A program made the position numbers and the translations under genes. The notes beneath the pieces are model-generated. The model saw only the letters and a list, made by a program, of their open reading frames with translations, was not told the DNA's origin and made no database searches. A stretch of 64,000 bases of DNA from Paenibacillus faecalis (GTDB lineage: Bacteria > Bacillota > Bacilli > Paenibacillales > Paenibacillaceae), in NCBI RefSeq assembly GCF_900289175.1, contig NZ_LT985747.1:1290350-1354349 (forward strand). Reading direction: 5' to 3'. Below, in pieces: positions 8,705 to 17,875 of this stretch (the first letter of the stretch is position 1; each line of letters starts with the position of its first letter).

Positions 8705-10063
8705 ATGAGTCGTTCTCATCGTTCCAAGTCCAGTCGCCGATCCGTCTGGTCGCTGCTTGCTTCTGTTCCCCGTGCAACTGCTGAGGCATTCAAAGGTTTA
8801 GCGGCCGCTTGGAATGCATCCAGTGAGCTTCGGCGCCGTCCAAGGGAGTTAACCTGGAATGAAGGTGCTGCAAAAAGCATGAGCGATTTGCTCGTTAAAA
8901 CAGCTGAGTGTTACCAAAGGGAGCGTGCTGGTCAGACGATAAATTTCGATCCGAAGTCAAACGATTGCCTAGACGAGAATGATCTAAATCAGCTTCCAGC
9001 ACAGGATCATCTTCTCATCCAACGAATTCACGAGACCGTTGCCAATGCGAATAAAAGCAACATCACACGAACTCAAGCTTACCTCGAATTTTACGATGAT
9101 TATCCCGAGGTGCATTGGAGCCTTCTTGCTCATATGGTTTCCAGAAATGCTGGCTGGAATATGACCGATCTTCAAAGCGGTCTGATGTCTGATTTAACTG
9201 ACAGCCGGTTCAAGAATCATCTATACCGATTTCTCGAACGCTGTAATGCCCTTATATTTCAGGATGCTTATCCTCAGCTGTTACTGTATAAATTCAGCAG
9301 ACAACAGGAACGAAGCTGCTTCCACCTTCTACCTTATTTTCACGTTTCCGCATTTATGTATCCTTTCTGGGAACGCTTCTGGATAGAGCGTAACAGCAGC
9401 CTGCTGACGGTCGCCTTGATCATCAATGAGCAAAATTATATAGAAGGGCGCGTCGTACGGCATCCTTATTTCCGCCAAAACGTATTAAATAGTCCCTCTT
9501 TCCGTCTGCATGAATTTATGCGATTAAATCAGGTCATTTTTCCGTTGGGTGAAGTCCGATGCAAACATGATTTTTCTAAGGAAACCAACCTGCCCCTTCG
9601 GCCTTTAGTCGGTCTGAACATGAATCATTTCGATGATCCATCAAGCCGGATTAAAGCTGGAAAATCGCTATATGCCATGCTGTTTGGATATGAGGATATT
9701 TATCGGGGTGTACTTCAATATGTCCACTCCTCGCCGCATTTGGGCTCTCGTGCCGAGTACTGGCCCGCTTTGTTCACGACTCGCCGGGATAAAGCGATGA
9801 ACTCGCTTCAAGAGAGTCATGAGCTGCTTCAATCCGAGTGGCTAAATGACGGACAGCGGCTATACAGCCCGATCCTTGAAGAGGTATGGCATGATACAGA
9901 ATATGAGCCGATTCCTCGTTATGATTGGTTTTCAGAAACTGAAATGCTTCATCATATAAGCAAACCCATTCGCCCTTTCCTGTTTGATATGACTCATGCT
10001 CACCGCACAGCTCTGGAAAAAACAGCATTCGCTCATGATCTCAAGGGGCATTTAAGTCCATAG
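8705..10063 (+). CDS. DUF2515 family protein (YppC-like)
   Basis: 452 aa, soluble, rich in aromatic and charged residues, without signal peptide or membrane segment. The run from TRTQAYLEFYDDYPEVHWSLLAHMVSRNAGWNMTDL onward matches my memory of the DUF2515/YppC family of Bacillales, which has no known function. The ATG at 8705 follows AGGAAAGAAGG; the frame also opens at TTG 8684 but that lies over the ribosome-binding site. It is a single gene between terminators. Confidence 0.7.
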   Translation: MSRSHRSKSSRRSVWSLLASVPRATAEAFKGLAAAWNASSELRRRPRELTWNEGAAKSMSDLLVKTAECYQRERAGQTINFDPKSNDCLDENDLNQLPAQDHLLIQRIHETVANANKSNITRTQAYLEFYDDYPEVHWSLLAHMVSRNAGWNMTDLQSGLMSDLTDSRFKNHLYRFLERCNALIFQDAYPQLLLYKFSRQQERSCFHLLPYFHVSAFMYPFWERFWIERNSSLLTVALIINEQNYIEGRVVRHPYFRQNVLNSPSFRLHEFMRLNQVIFPLGEVRCKHDFSKETNLPLRPLVGLNMNHFDDPSSRIKAGKSLYAMLFGYEDIYRGVLQYVHSSPHLGSRAEYWPALFTTRRDKAMNSLQESHELLQSEWLNDGQRLYSPILEEVWHDTEYEPIPRYDWFSETEMLHHISKPIRPFLFDMTHAHRTALEKTAFAHDLKGHLSP

Positions 10064-10094
10064 GCACATGAACCTTTTGAATGACGGTTTCTGC

Positions 10095-10134
10095 AAAAAG
10101 AAGCGGCCTCCATATCGGAGAACCGCTGCTTTTT
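10095..10134. terminator. Bidirectional terminator between convergent genes
   Basis: AAAAAG-AAGCGG pairs with CCGCT-GCTTTTT around a CTCCATATCGGAG inner stem. It separates the DUF2515 gene from the convergent flippase gene. Confidence 0.7.
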
Positions 10135-10153
10135 CATCAATATCATCTTTTGT

Positions 10154-11779
10154 TCAGCCGCGTTCCCGTAGTTTTGAAGGCTGCAAACGCATTAAAGGCC
10201 GGAATAGTTTTTGGAGTATACCCGGATAACTCGAAAGCTCTGACTTCCTGATCACACCGAACATGATCAACAGTACTAAATAAAGCGCAACAACGATAGC
10301 ACCCACGAGCAAGCATGTAATAAAGAATGCGAGCCGGGCAGGCATAAAGTCAACCATTTGAATACCTAGCTGATTCATCCCATAGCCTATACTCAAAGCA
10401 GCCAACCCTGTAACGACAAAGCCTGTCCAGCGTGAGCCCAGAATAGAGAACGGAACAATGAGCTTAATCGCTCGTATGTTAAGTATAGTAATAACAAGGA
10501 AACATAGAGCTGTTGCACCGATAATTCCATAAATTCCAAACAGCGGAGCAAGCAGAACGCTGGCGACCAGCTTGATAACAATACCGATCATAACGTGAAT
10601 CATGGAAACCTTGGCTTTACCGATTCCAAGCAGGATCGAGCCAGATGTCATCATCGTAATCTGGAATATGGTCCCAAAAGTGAGCATAGCGATTATTTCG
10701 CTTCCATTCAACGTACTGAACAACAAACCATTGACGGAATAGGATGCAGCAACGAGAGCCAGAACAATGGGCATTCCCGTCAAAATAGATATTCTTAAGG
10801 CAAGTGTAACCTGACGCTGAAGGTGATCCTGATCTTTTTTGGCATAGGCAGCAGATATGATAGGAATCAACGATTGACTTAGAGCAATTGCAAGAATCGG
10901 TGGAATCCCCGCAATGCTTTGCGCTCTCGTACCTAGTACCGCCAGAGCTTCCGTCGCCGCTTCCGCACCGATATGTCCGGTCAAGAGCGGCTTGACAATC
11001 GAACCGTCGATGAAGTTGATAGCAGGAACCGCAAGCGATGACAGTACAATCGGAATAGACAGGGTAAAAATCGCTTTATAAATCCCCCAAAGCGGAATGG
11101 ATGTATCCGCTCCGGGCAGGTTCTGCTTCCGATCCTGACGCCTTAGCTTCATCGCAAAAAAGATCATAACACCGAACGCAGCAACACTGCCGAGCACGCC
11201 GCCAAAGGATGCACCGGCTGCTACCCAAGTGTCATCATAACCGAGACGAACCAGAATGTACGCCAGACCAATCCCGGTAAGCACCCTTGCGATCTGTTCA
11301 ACAATCTGGGATATACCGCCGGCTGTCATGAAGTTCCGCCCCTGGAAATACCCTCTCATCATCGCAATGGTCGGAAAAAGAAGCAGCGCTGGCGCCAAAG
11401 CTCTTATTGCAGCTGCTGATTCCGGCATCTCTGCCACATAAGTGGCATAGTACGGTGCAACGAAATACAGCATCAGTGTCATAACAATTCCGGCACCGGC
11501 CGAAAAGAAAAGAGCCGCCTGATACACCCGTTTGGCCTCAGACGTTCTGTTCAGTGCATAGCGCTCGGATACCATCTTGCTGAGCGTACTCGGAATACCG
11601 GCCGTAGCTATGGTCAGCAGCATTAAATAAACATTGTTTGCAATCGTAAAGGATGCGTCCCCTACATTATTGAGTAAATGCTCGAGCGGTATCCGCTGAG
11701 CCAACCCTAAAACCCGAGCCACTAAAGCAGCAACGGCCAGAACGATTGTACCTTTGATGAAAGTATCTTTCTTTGACAA
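10154..11779 (-). CDS. MOP-superfamily flippase, YtgP/SpoVB (MurJ-like) family
   Basis: 541 aa with about 14 predicted membrane segments, starting MSKKDTFIKGTIVLAVAALVARVLG, the typical N-terminus of polysaccharide-biosynthesis/SpoVB exporters. In Bacillus, YtgP acts as a lipid II flippase redundant with Amj, and SpoVB acts in cortex synthesis; which role applies cannot be decided from sequence alone. Start is a TTG behind GAAGGGTAAG. The location near two class B PBPs fits cell-wall synthesis. Confidence 0.82.
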   Translation of the reverse strand: MSKKDTFIKGTIVLAVAALVARVLGLAQRIPLEHLLNNVGDASFTIANNVYLMLLTIATAGIPSTLSKMVSERYALNRTSEAKRVYQAALFFSAGAGIVMTLMLYFVAPYYATYVAEMPESAAAIRALAPALLLFPTIAMMRGYFQGRNFMTAGGISQIVEQIARVLTGIGLAYILVRLGYDDTWVAAGASFGGVLGSVAAFGVMIFFAMKLRRQDRKQNLPGADTSIPLWGIYKAIFTLSIPIVLSSLAVPAINFIDGSIVKPLLTGHIGAEAATEALAVLGTRAQSIAGIPPILAIALSQSLIPIISAAYAKKDQDHLQRQVTLALRISILTGMPIVLALVAASYSVNGLLFSTLNGSEIIAMLTFGTIFQITMMTSGSILLGIGKAKVSMIHVMIGIVIKLVASVLLAPLFGIYGIIGATALCFLVITILNIRAIKLIVPFSILGSRWTGFVVTGLAALSIGYGMNQLGIQMVDFMPARLAFFITCLLVGAIVVALYLVLLIMFGVIRKSELSSYPGILQKLFRPLMRLQPSKLRERG

Positions 11780-11828
11780 GTTCTTACCCTTCTTTCTCCC
11801 AAAAAGGCCCTGCTACCCGCAGTTTCCC

Positions 11829-12308
11829 CTAAAAAATCCAAACAAAGAAAATAATAATCATGGCAAGCTGTAAAACAACCTTCACAACAATACTGCTGAA
11901 CAGTCCCAAAACCGAACCCAGTCCCACCTTTATTGATTTTCCTGGCGCCGAACCTGCCAGCATCTCTCCAACAATAGCTCCGATAAAAGGGCCAATGACA
12001 AGTCCGAAAGCCGGAATAACGAACGGGCCAACCAATAAACCAACCGTACTTCCCCAGATGGATGCTTTGGAACCGCCAAGCCTTTTAACTCCCCAGGCGT
12101 TAACGGCATAGTCGGCAACAAACAGAATAATAAGGATCAAAGTCTGAATAATCCAGAAAAACCAATTATAATGCTCAAATGTAAAGAACCAGCCATAAAC
12201 GAAAAGCGCCAAGTAAATGGCGACAACGCCTGGCAAGATCGGGTATATAGCCCCGGCCATACCGACGACAAACAGGGCAATGACGATGATCCAACCCAAT
12301 ACATCCAC
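11829..12308 (-). CDS. DUF456 membrane protein
   Basis: 159 aa with four to five membrane segments and glycine-rich turns (GSTVGLLVGPFVIPAFGLVIGPFIGAIVGE, quoted in part as VGPFVIPAFGLVIGPF), the pattern of DUF456. Function unknown. Start GTG 12308 follows GGGAG. Seven bp downstream of the HAD gene stop, so probably co-transcribed with it. Confidence 0.75.
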   Translation of the reverse strand: MDVLGWIIVIALFVVGMAGAIYPILPGVVAIYLALFVYGWFFTFEHYNWFFWIIQTLILIILFVADYAVNAWGVKRLGGSKASIWGSTVGLLVGPFVIPAFGLVIGPFIGAIVGEMLAGSAPGKSIKVGLGSVLGLFSSIVVKVVLQLAMIIIFFVWIF

Positions 12309-12315
12309 CTATAAA

Positions 12316-13062
12316 TCACTCCCGACACAAAATATAATCACGAATCACTTCCACGATGCCATTATCATTGTTGCTAGCTACAACAACATCCGCTTCATCC
12401 TTGACCGTCTGCTGGGCATTTCCCATTGCCACACCCAAGCCAGCCTGCTGAATCGCTGCTAAATCGTTCAGACTATCACCTACAGCAACTGCCTGAGATA
12501 TGTCAAGACCGAGAAGCTCGCATACCTGCTTAATTCCTTCCGCTTTGTTAATTCCTTTCGGATTAATCTCAAAATTCTGTGGAGATGAGTTCGTGATTTC
12601 AAGACCTTCTATTTCTTGAAGCCTCATTAAAACCTGATGACGTACATCATCATCTTCTATATGATATCCAAATTTCAACCATTCCTCATTCGCAATGTCT
12701 TCGGCCCAGTTGTCCCGATTATACAGCTGGTCTACAGCGTATGCCCAGAACCAGGAATCCGTCTCCACCGCGATTCGATGCATTTTTCGGACAAGCTCTA
12801 CATCTAGCATGGAACGGCGATACAAGTCATAAGGTGCTCTCCATACTTCGCTTCCGTTCACAGTAATCATCGGAGTTGTCAGCTCTAATTGCTGTGCATA
12901 TGGATACGCACTGGAAAATGCCCGACCTGTAGACAAGCATACATGAATCCCTTGACGAACCGCTTCCTTAATCCATTTTACCGTTTCCGGTGAAATCTCA
13001 AGATCATCCTGAAGCAATGTTCCATCCATATCCAATGCCAGCAACTTGTATTTATGACTCAT
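12316..13062 (-). CDS. Cof-type HAD-IIB family phosphatase
   Basis: 248 aa. Motif I LALDMDGTLL (nucleophile Asp), motif II CLSTGRAF, motif III Lys in INKAEGIK and motif IV AVGDSLNDLAAI with VAMGNA define the HAD-IIB Cof subfamily, which dephosphorylates sugar phosphates, nucleotides or cofactors. The start at 13062 follows GGGGG at 8 bp; the frame stays open upstream to 13401 but that stretch overlaps the PBP gene terminator and coding end and has no family likeness. Confidence 0.88.
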   Translation of the reverse strand: MSHKYKLLALDMDGTLLQDDLEISPETVKWIKEAVRQGIHVCLSTGRAFSSAYPYAQQLELTTPMITVNGSEVWRAPYDLYRRSMLDVELVRKMHRIAVETDSWFWAYAVDQLYNRDNWAEDIANEEWLKFGYHIEDDDVRHQVLMRLQEIEGLEITNSSPQNFEINPKGINKAEGIKQVCELLGLDISQAVAVGDSLNDLAAIQQAGLGVAMGNAQQTVKDEADVVVASNNDNGIVEVIRDYILCRE

Positions 13063-13207
13063 GACATAATCCCCCTTCTGATTCTCTCCTGTTAGACATA
13101 ACGCCATTTTACCATAAATAAAAAAAGATGCCCAAAACCTGATGACCAAAGACAAACGCGGCTGCAAACACAATCGCTTTACCAAATTTACAATGTACTC
13201 TATCTTG

Positions 13208-13246
13208 AAAAAAAGCAAGTCAGGATTATAACAATCCCGACCTGCC
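13208..13246 (-). terminator. Terminator after the second PBP gene
   Basis: Minus strand GCAGGTCGGGATT pairs with AATCCTGACTTGC around GTTAT and is followed by seven T; 30 bp past the PBP stop. Confidence 0.85.
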
Positions 13247-13276
13247 TGATATATTAAACAATTCGTGAAAATGAAG

Positions 13277-15367
13277 TTATTCCGTAGTTTCAACATCTGA
13301 ATCAGCAGTACCTTCATTCGTACCCGTGCCTTCATCAGACGATTCTTCCTTCTTCGGATGCGGCGTTCCATCCAGCCCATAAACCTCATCATAAGCATCA
13401 AAGATCTTACGAGCTACAGGTGCTGCACTGTAGGAACCGAATCCGCCTTCCGGGATAATTACTGCTACGGCAAGCTTAGGCTTCTCCCGCGGAGCAAATG
13501 CGATAAATACACCGTTGTCTGTTAAAATTCGATTCCCGTCGACGTAGACCTCCATTTGAGATGTACCGGTTTTTCGAGCGAAATCATATCCAAACCCATC
13601 AAATGAAGGAAGTCCTTGCGTGTTCATTCCTTGAATAACCTCATCCCAATATTGATCAGGAATATCTACTTTATTAAGTACCTCACGCTCAAAAGTTTGA
13701 ACAACTTCTCCCTCCTGGGTTTCGATTTTGCTAGCCAGCTGCGGCTTTAGCCGTTCGCCTCGGTTGGCCAACATGGTTGTATACTGTGCCAGCTGAAGCG
13801 TAGTATAGCCACCGGATTGACCGAACGAAGCGTAGGCAAGAGCCGCCATATAACTGCCCGCCTGTTCAATGTTGTCATAGTCTTTTTTTCCTCGATGTTC
13901 ATTCGGCAATCCAGAACCGGTAACCCCTCCGAGTCCAAAAGCCTTCATATACTCATCCCATACCTCAATACCTTTAGCACCATATTTGGCATGCAGCTTC
14001 TCACCAACCATGTCAATCATGAATGCATTTGAAGATTTTTCAATCGCTTTCGCTGGATCAATAGAACCGAATGCTTTACTCCCGGAGTTTCTTACCTTAC
14101 GAGGATCTTTACCGATTTGTGCATAACCTACGTCAGGGTAATAATCATTGACCCCAAATAATCCTTCATTCAAACCGATCAGCACTGTCAGCGGCTTAAT
14201 GGTAGAACCGAGCCATGGAATGGAATCCAATCCGTTAGCTGAGCGCCCGGAGCTGTACGGTGTAATGGTCCCGTTTCCATAATAAGGCATAACTTTATCC
14301 CAATCATCCGTACCATCTTTCCACACATTCGGATCATAATCCGGAATGCTGGCCATGGCAACAACGTTACCGGTCTCCACCTCCATAGCCACCGCGTACC
14401 CTGTCTTGGCTTCAGGATGGGTTCGGCCCGAAAACGGTACAGTCCTCAGCCATTCCAGTTGATCCACAATCGCCTGCTCTGCAGCCATCTGAATGTCTTT
14501 ATGGATCGTTGTATGCACATTGTGACCCTTTTCAGGAGGAACCAATGTCGGCGTACCGTCAATCATATTTAGCGGATTAACAGGGATGCTCATATAGCCG
14601 TTTTTGCCCCGAAGTTCATCCTGGAACATCATTTCCAATCCATCAACGCCCACTCGTTCCGTTTCAGTATATTTCAAGCCGGGGTCCTTCTGATCCTTGT
14701 TCTGTTCATCAATCTCTTTATATTTATTGATACTTTTAACACCTTTAAACTCTTTCAAGTAACCGATCGTTTGTACAGCTACCGTATCCTTGTCGTAAAA
14801 CCGAATATTTTCCTCCACAACTTCCACTCCAGGAAACTGGGACTTATTCTCAATAAAATAAGCAACCTCTTTTTCGGTAAGTTCGCCTTTAATTCGACGC
14901 GGTTCATATCCTCCCTGTTTTCTGGATTGTAAATCCAGCTTTTCAATGATATCCTGAGTCGTCAGCTTCTCCCCGTTCGGATCACCGTATTTTTCAAACA
15001 CTTTATACATCTTCTCCGCAATCGCTTCGATCTCAGACCGATTTGCCCTCCCCTTTTCAGTCTCATTGCTATAGTCTTTTAGAAGGGTTACATATAGGGC
15101 ATTGGATGGCTTGGAATAAGCGATCGGAGTCCCCGAGGCATCAATGATGCTGCCCCGAATCGGCTGAAGCGGAAAGTTTTTCGTCCGACCTCCCGTTTCC
15201 TGCTCCGTTAACTCCGGACCCTCTACGAACTGCAATATAGCAAGCCGGATAATAATGACACAAAATATGATAAAAGTGCTGAAAAAGAACAAATTGATTC
15301 TTAAATTTAATTGACTACTGGCATCCGCTTCATCTTTTTTTCGTCTGCCAGGCTTAAAAAACTTCAC
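13277..15367 (-). CDS. Class B penicillin-binding protein (PBP2/PbpA-type), downstream copy
   Basis: 696 aa: cytoplasmic basic tail, one membrane anchor (about residues 22-48), PBP dimerisation domain, then transpeptidase. Active-site motifs: SxxK as STIK (Ser388, Lys391), SxN as SSN (445-447) and KTG (599-601). It cross-links peptidoglycan, probably in elongation, as PbpA/PbpH do in Bacillus. Start GTG 15367 follows AAAGGGGAG; the paralogue at 15644-17728 has the same start layout. The C-terminal tail is acidic and Ser/Thr/Glu-rich. Confidence 0.92.
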   Translation of the reverse strand: MKFFKPGRRKKDEADASSQLNLRINLFFFSTFIIFCVIIIRLAILQFVEGPELTEQETGGRTKNFPLQPIRGSIIDASGTPIAYSKPSNALYVTLLKDYSNETEKGRANRSEIEAIAEKMYKVFEKYGDPNGEKLTTQDIIEKLDLQSRKQGGYEPRRIKGELTEKEVAYFIENKSQFPGVEVVEENIRFYDKDTVAVQTIGYLKEFKGVKSINKYKEIDEQNKDQKDPGLKYTETERVGVDGLEMMFQDELRGKNGYMSIPVNPLNMIDGTPTLVPPEKGHNVHTTIHKDIQMAAEQAIVDQLEWLRTVPFSGRTHPEAKTGYAVAMEVETGNVVAMASIPDYDPNVWKDGTDDWDKVMPYYGNGTITPYSSGRSANGLDSIPWLGSTIKPLTVLIGLNEGLFGVNDYYPDVGYAQIGKDPRKVRNSGSKAFGSIDPAKAIEKSSNAFMIDMVGEKLHAKYGAKGIEVWDEYMKAFGLGGVTGSGLPNEHRGKKDYDNIEQAGSYMAALAYASFGQSGGYTTLQLAQYTTMLANRGERLKPQLASKIETQEGEVVQTFEREVLNKVDIPDQYWDEVIQGMNTQGLPSFDGFGYDFARKTGTSQMEVYVDGNRILTDNGVFIAFAPREKPKLAVAVIIPEGGFGSYSAAPVARKIFDAYDEVYGLDGTPHPKKEESSDEGTGTNEGTADSDVETTE

Positions 15368-15467
15368 CCTAAGCTTCTCCCCTTTTGGTTGACTTTCGCA
15401 TAAAGAATAACTCAAACGTAAACGACTTTGCTGTCTTTGGGAGGAAAAAACTGACGTTTTCGCGGAG

Positions 15468-15510
15468 AAATCTAAGATGTATAATGTCGAACTTGTCTTC
15501 CTTAGATTTT
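15468..15510. repeat. Inverted repeat between the two PBP genes
   Basis: AAATCTAAG (15468-15476) and CTTAGATTT (15501-15509) form 9-bp perfect arms 24 bp apart, 100-140 bp upstream of the downstream PBP gene. It could be an operator or a leader hairpin; there is no T tract. Confidence 0.45.
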
Positions 15511-15583
15511 AACATAAACCCTGCCCCCGATTCATCTTTGCAGATACTACCAGGGTTGGGAACAATTCGTTGAGATAAAGCGC

Positions 15584-15613
15584 AAAAAAGGCCCTCCCTA
15601 AAGAAAGGCCCTC
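15584..15613 (-). terminator. Terminator after the upstream PBP gene
   Basis: Minus strand GGCCTTTC pairs (with G-U pairs) to GGGAGGGCC across TTTA, followed by six T, 30 bp past the stop. The two PBP copies are therefore probably separate transcripts. Confidence 0.75.
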
Positions 15614-15643
15614 TGCAAATATTTCCACTTCATAATATATATT

Positions 15644-17728
15644 TTATTCCGTACCTTCTGCACCCGATTCATCCGATTGCTCGGAGCCTTGAGCGGCTTC
15701 ATTTGCAGTTTCCGCCTTCTTTGGTTTCGGTGTACCATCCAGGCCATATACTTCATCATAGGCGTCAAAAATTTTTCGGGCAACAGGAGCAGCGCTGTAT
15801 GAACCAAAACCTCCTTCAGGAATGATGACAGCTACGGCAAGTTTTGGATTCTGACGGGGAGCAAACGCAATGAAGACACCGTTGTCCGTATTAATTTGTT
15901 CACCATTCTCATAAATGGTCATCTGGGATGTCCCTGTTTTACGGGCAAAATCATATCCAAACCCGTCAAACGAAGAAAGCCCCTGAGTATTCATTCCCTG
16001 AATCACCTCATCCCAATATCGATCGGGAATATCTACTTTATTCAGGACCTCACGCTTAAACGTTTTAACCGTTTTTCCATCCTGGGTTTCAATTTTACTG
16101 GCCAGCTGCGGCTTGATCCGCTCGCCTCGGTTGGCCAGCATCACCGTATACTGAGCAAGCTGAAGCGCCGAATACCCACTGGACTGACCAAATGAAGCAA
16201 AGGAAAGTGCTGCCATATGACTGCCCGCCTGTTCAATCTCATCATAGTCTATTTTTCCTTTATATTCGCTTGGTAATCCGGAACCTGGAAACTCACCCAA
16301 ACCAAAATCTGTCATATACTTGTGCCATACATCAATGCCCTTGTCACCATATTCTTTATGAAGCCCCTCGCCTACCATATCAATCATGAATGCATTAGAA
16401 GATTTTTCGAGTGCTTTGGCCGGGTCAATAGAACCGAATGCTCTACCCCCTGAGTTTCTGATCTTGCGGGGGTCCCTTCCGATTTGAGCATAACCTTGGT
16501 CGATATAATAATCATCAACCCCAAACAAGCCTTCATTCAAACCGATCAGCACTGTCAGCGGCTTAATGGTAGAACCCAGCCACGGAACCGAATCCAGGCC
16601 TCTTGCTGAGCGCCCGCTGTTATATGGTGAGATCGCCCCGTTTCCATAATTCACGCCGTCCAAATTACTTATTCCATCTTTCCACATATTCGGATCGTAA
16701 TCCGGAATGCTTGCCATGGCCACGACGTTTCCGGTATCCACCTCCATGGCGACAGCATACCCGGTCTGAGCATTGGAATGGGTCTGACCCGAAAACGGTA
16801 CGGTATGCAGCCATTCCAGCTGATCCACAATCGCCTGTTCCGTCTTCAACTGGATTTCCTTATGGATCGTACTGTAAACATTATGGCCTTTCTCCGGCGG
16901 AACCATCGTCGGTACGCCGTCAATCATATTTTGCGGATTGATTGGGATGCTCATATATCCGTTTTTGCCGCGCAGCTCATTCTGAAACATTAGTTCAAGT
17001 CCGTCCTTGCCTACACGTTCGGATTCCGAATAGACTAGGCCAGGCTCTTGATCTTTATTTTTTTTATCGATTTTCTTGTATTTCTCAATCGTTTTAACAC
17101 CTTTAAATTCCTGCACGTAACCGATTGTCTGAACAGCCACCGTGTCCTTATCATAATAACGAATATTTTCCTCGACGATTTCGACTCCTGGAAATAAGTT
17201 TTTATTTTCAAGGAAGTGAGCAACCTCTTCTTCGGTCAAATTCCCTTTGATGCGTCTGGGTTCATAGCCGTGCTGCTTCTGCGAGTCCAGATCCAGCTGT
17301 TCGATGACATCCTTATACGTCATTTTCTGTTCTGGATTGCCATCACCATGTTTGTTAAACACAGCAACGATATCCTTGGCGATCTTTTCGATTTCGGGTC
17401 GATTTTCCTCCCCCTTATCCGAATTACTGCTGTAGTCCTTTAGAAGCGTCATATACAGGGCATTGGAAGGTTTGGAATAAGCCAGTGGAGTTCCTGAAGC
17501 ATCCAAAATATTGCCCCGGATCGGCTGCAGCGGAAAGTTTTTGGTCTGACCACCCGCTTCCTGCTCTGTCAGCTTCGGTCCTTCTACAAACTGCAATATG
17601 GCAAGTCGGATAATAAGAACACAAAAAATGATAAATGTACAGAAAAAGAATACATTTAACCTTAAGGTTAGCTGACTTTTGACCTCTCCCTCATCCTGCC
17701 TTGATATTCCAGACTTAAAAAGCTTCAC
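15644..17728 (-). CDS. Class B penicillin-binding protein (PBP2/PbpA-type), upstream copy
   Basis: 694 aa, about three quarters identical by eye to the adjacent copy at 13277-15367. Membrane anchor about residues 23-49; transpeptidase motifs STIK (Ser386, Lys389), SSN and KTG all intact, so both copies should be active. Start GTG 17728 with GGGGGAAAAG upstream. Differences concentrate near the dimerisation domain (around 100-145) and the acidic tail. A tandem duplication; see findings. Confidence 0.92.
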   Translation of the reverse strand: MKLFKSGISRQDEGEVKSQLTLRLNVFFFCTFIIFCVLIIRLAILQFVEGPKLTEQEAGGQTKNFPLQPIRGNILDASGTPLAYSKPSNALYMTLLKDYSSNSDKGEENRPEIEKIAKDIVAVFNKHGDGNPEQKMTYKDVIEQLDLDSQKQHGYEPRRIKGNLTEEEVAHFLENKNLFPGVEIVEENIRYYDKDTVAVQTIGYVQEFKGVKTIEKYKKIDKKNKDQEPGLVYSESERVGKDGLELMFQNELRGKNGYMSIPINPQNMIDGVPTMVPPEKGHNVYSTIHKEIQLKTEQAIVDQLEWLHTVPFSGQTHSNAQTGYAVAMEVDTGNVVAMASIPDYDPNMWKDGISNLDGVNYGNGAISPYNSGRSARGLDSVPWLGSTIKPLTVLIGLNEGLFGVDDYYIDQGYAQIGRDPRKIRNSGGRAFGSIDPAKALEKSSNAFMIDMVGEGLHKEYGDKGIDVWHKYMTDFGLGEFPGSGLPSEYKGKIDYDEIEQAGSHMAALSFASFGQSSGYSALQLAQYTVMLANRGERIKPQLASKIETQDGKTVKTFKREVLNKVDIPDRYWDEVIQGMNTQGLSSFDGFGYDFARKTGTSQMTIYENGEQINTDNGVFIAFAPRQNPKLAVAVIIPEGGFGSYSAAPVARKIFDAYDEVYGLDGTPKPKKAETANEAAQGSEQSDESGAEGTE

Positions 17729-17875
17729 CTTGAGCTTTTCCCCCTAGTTCACCTTTAGATAAAATAATCTTATCATAAATATTGGGATAAAAGTAATCCA
17801 AGACAAATACAGAAAAAAAACGCCAACTGACATTTCAAGGCAGAAAAAAGGGGTTCTAGGTCAATAACTAAACTG

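Noticed and set aside
12316..13401. 361-aa version of the HAD phosphatase frame
   Set aside because: The first 113 residues overlap the PBP gene end and terminator and have no family likeness; a good ribosome-binding site marks the start at 13062.
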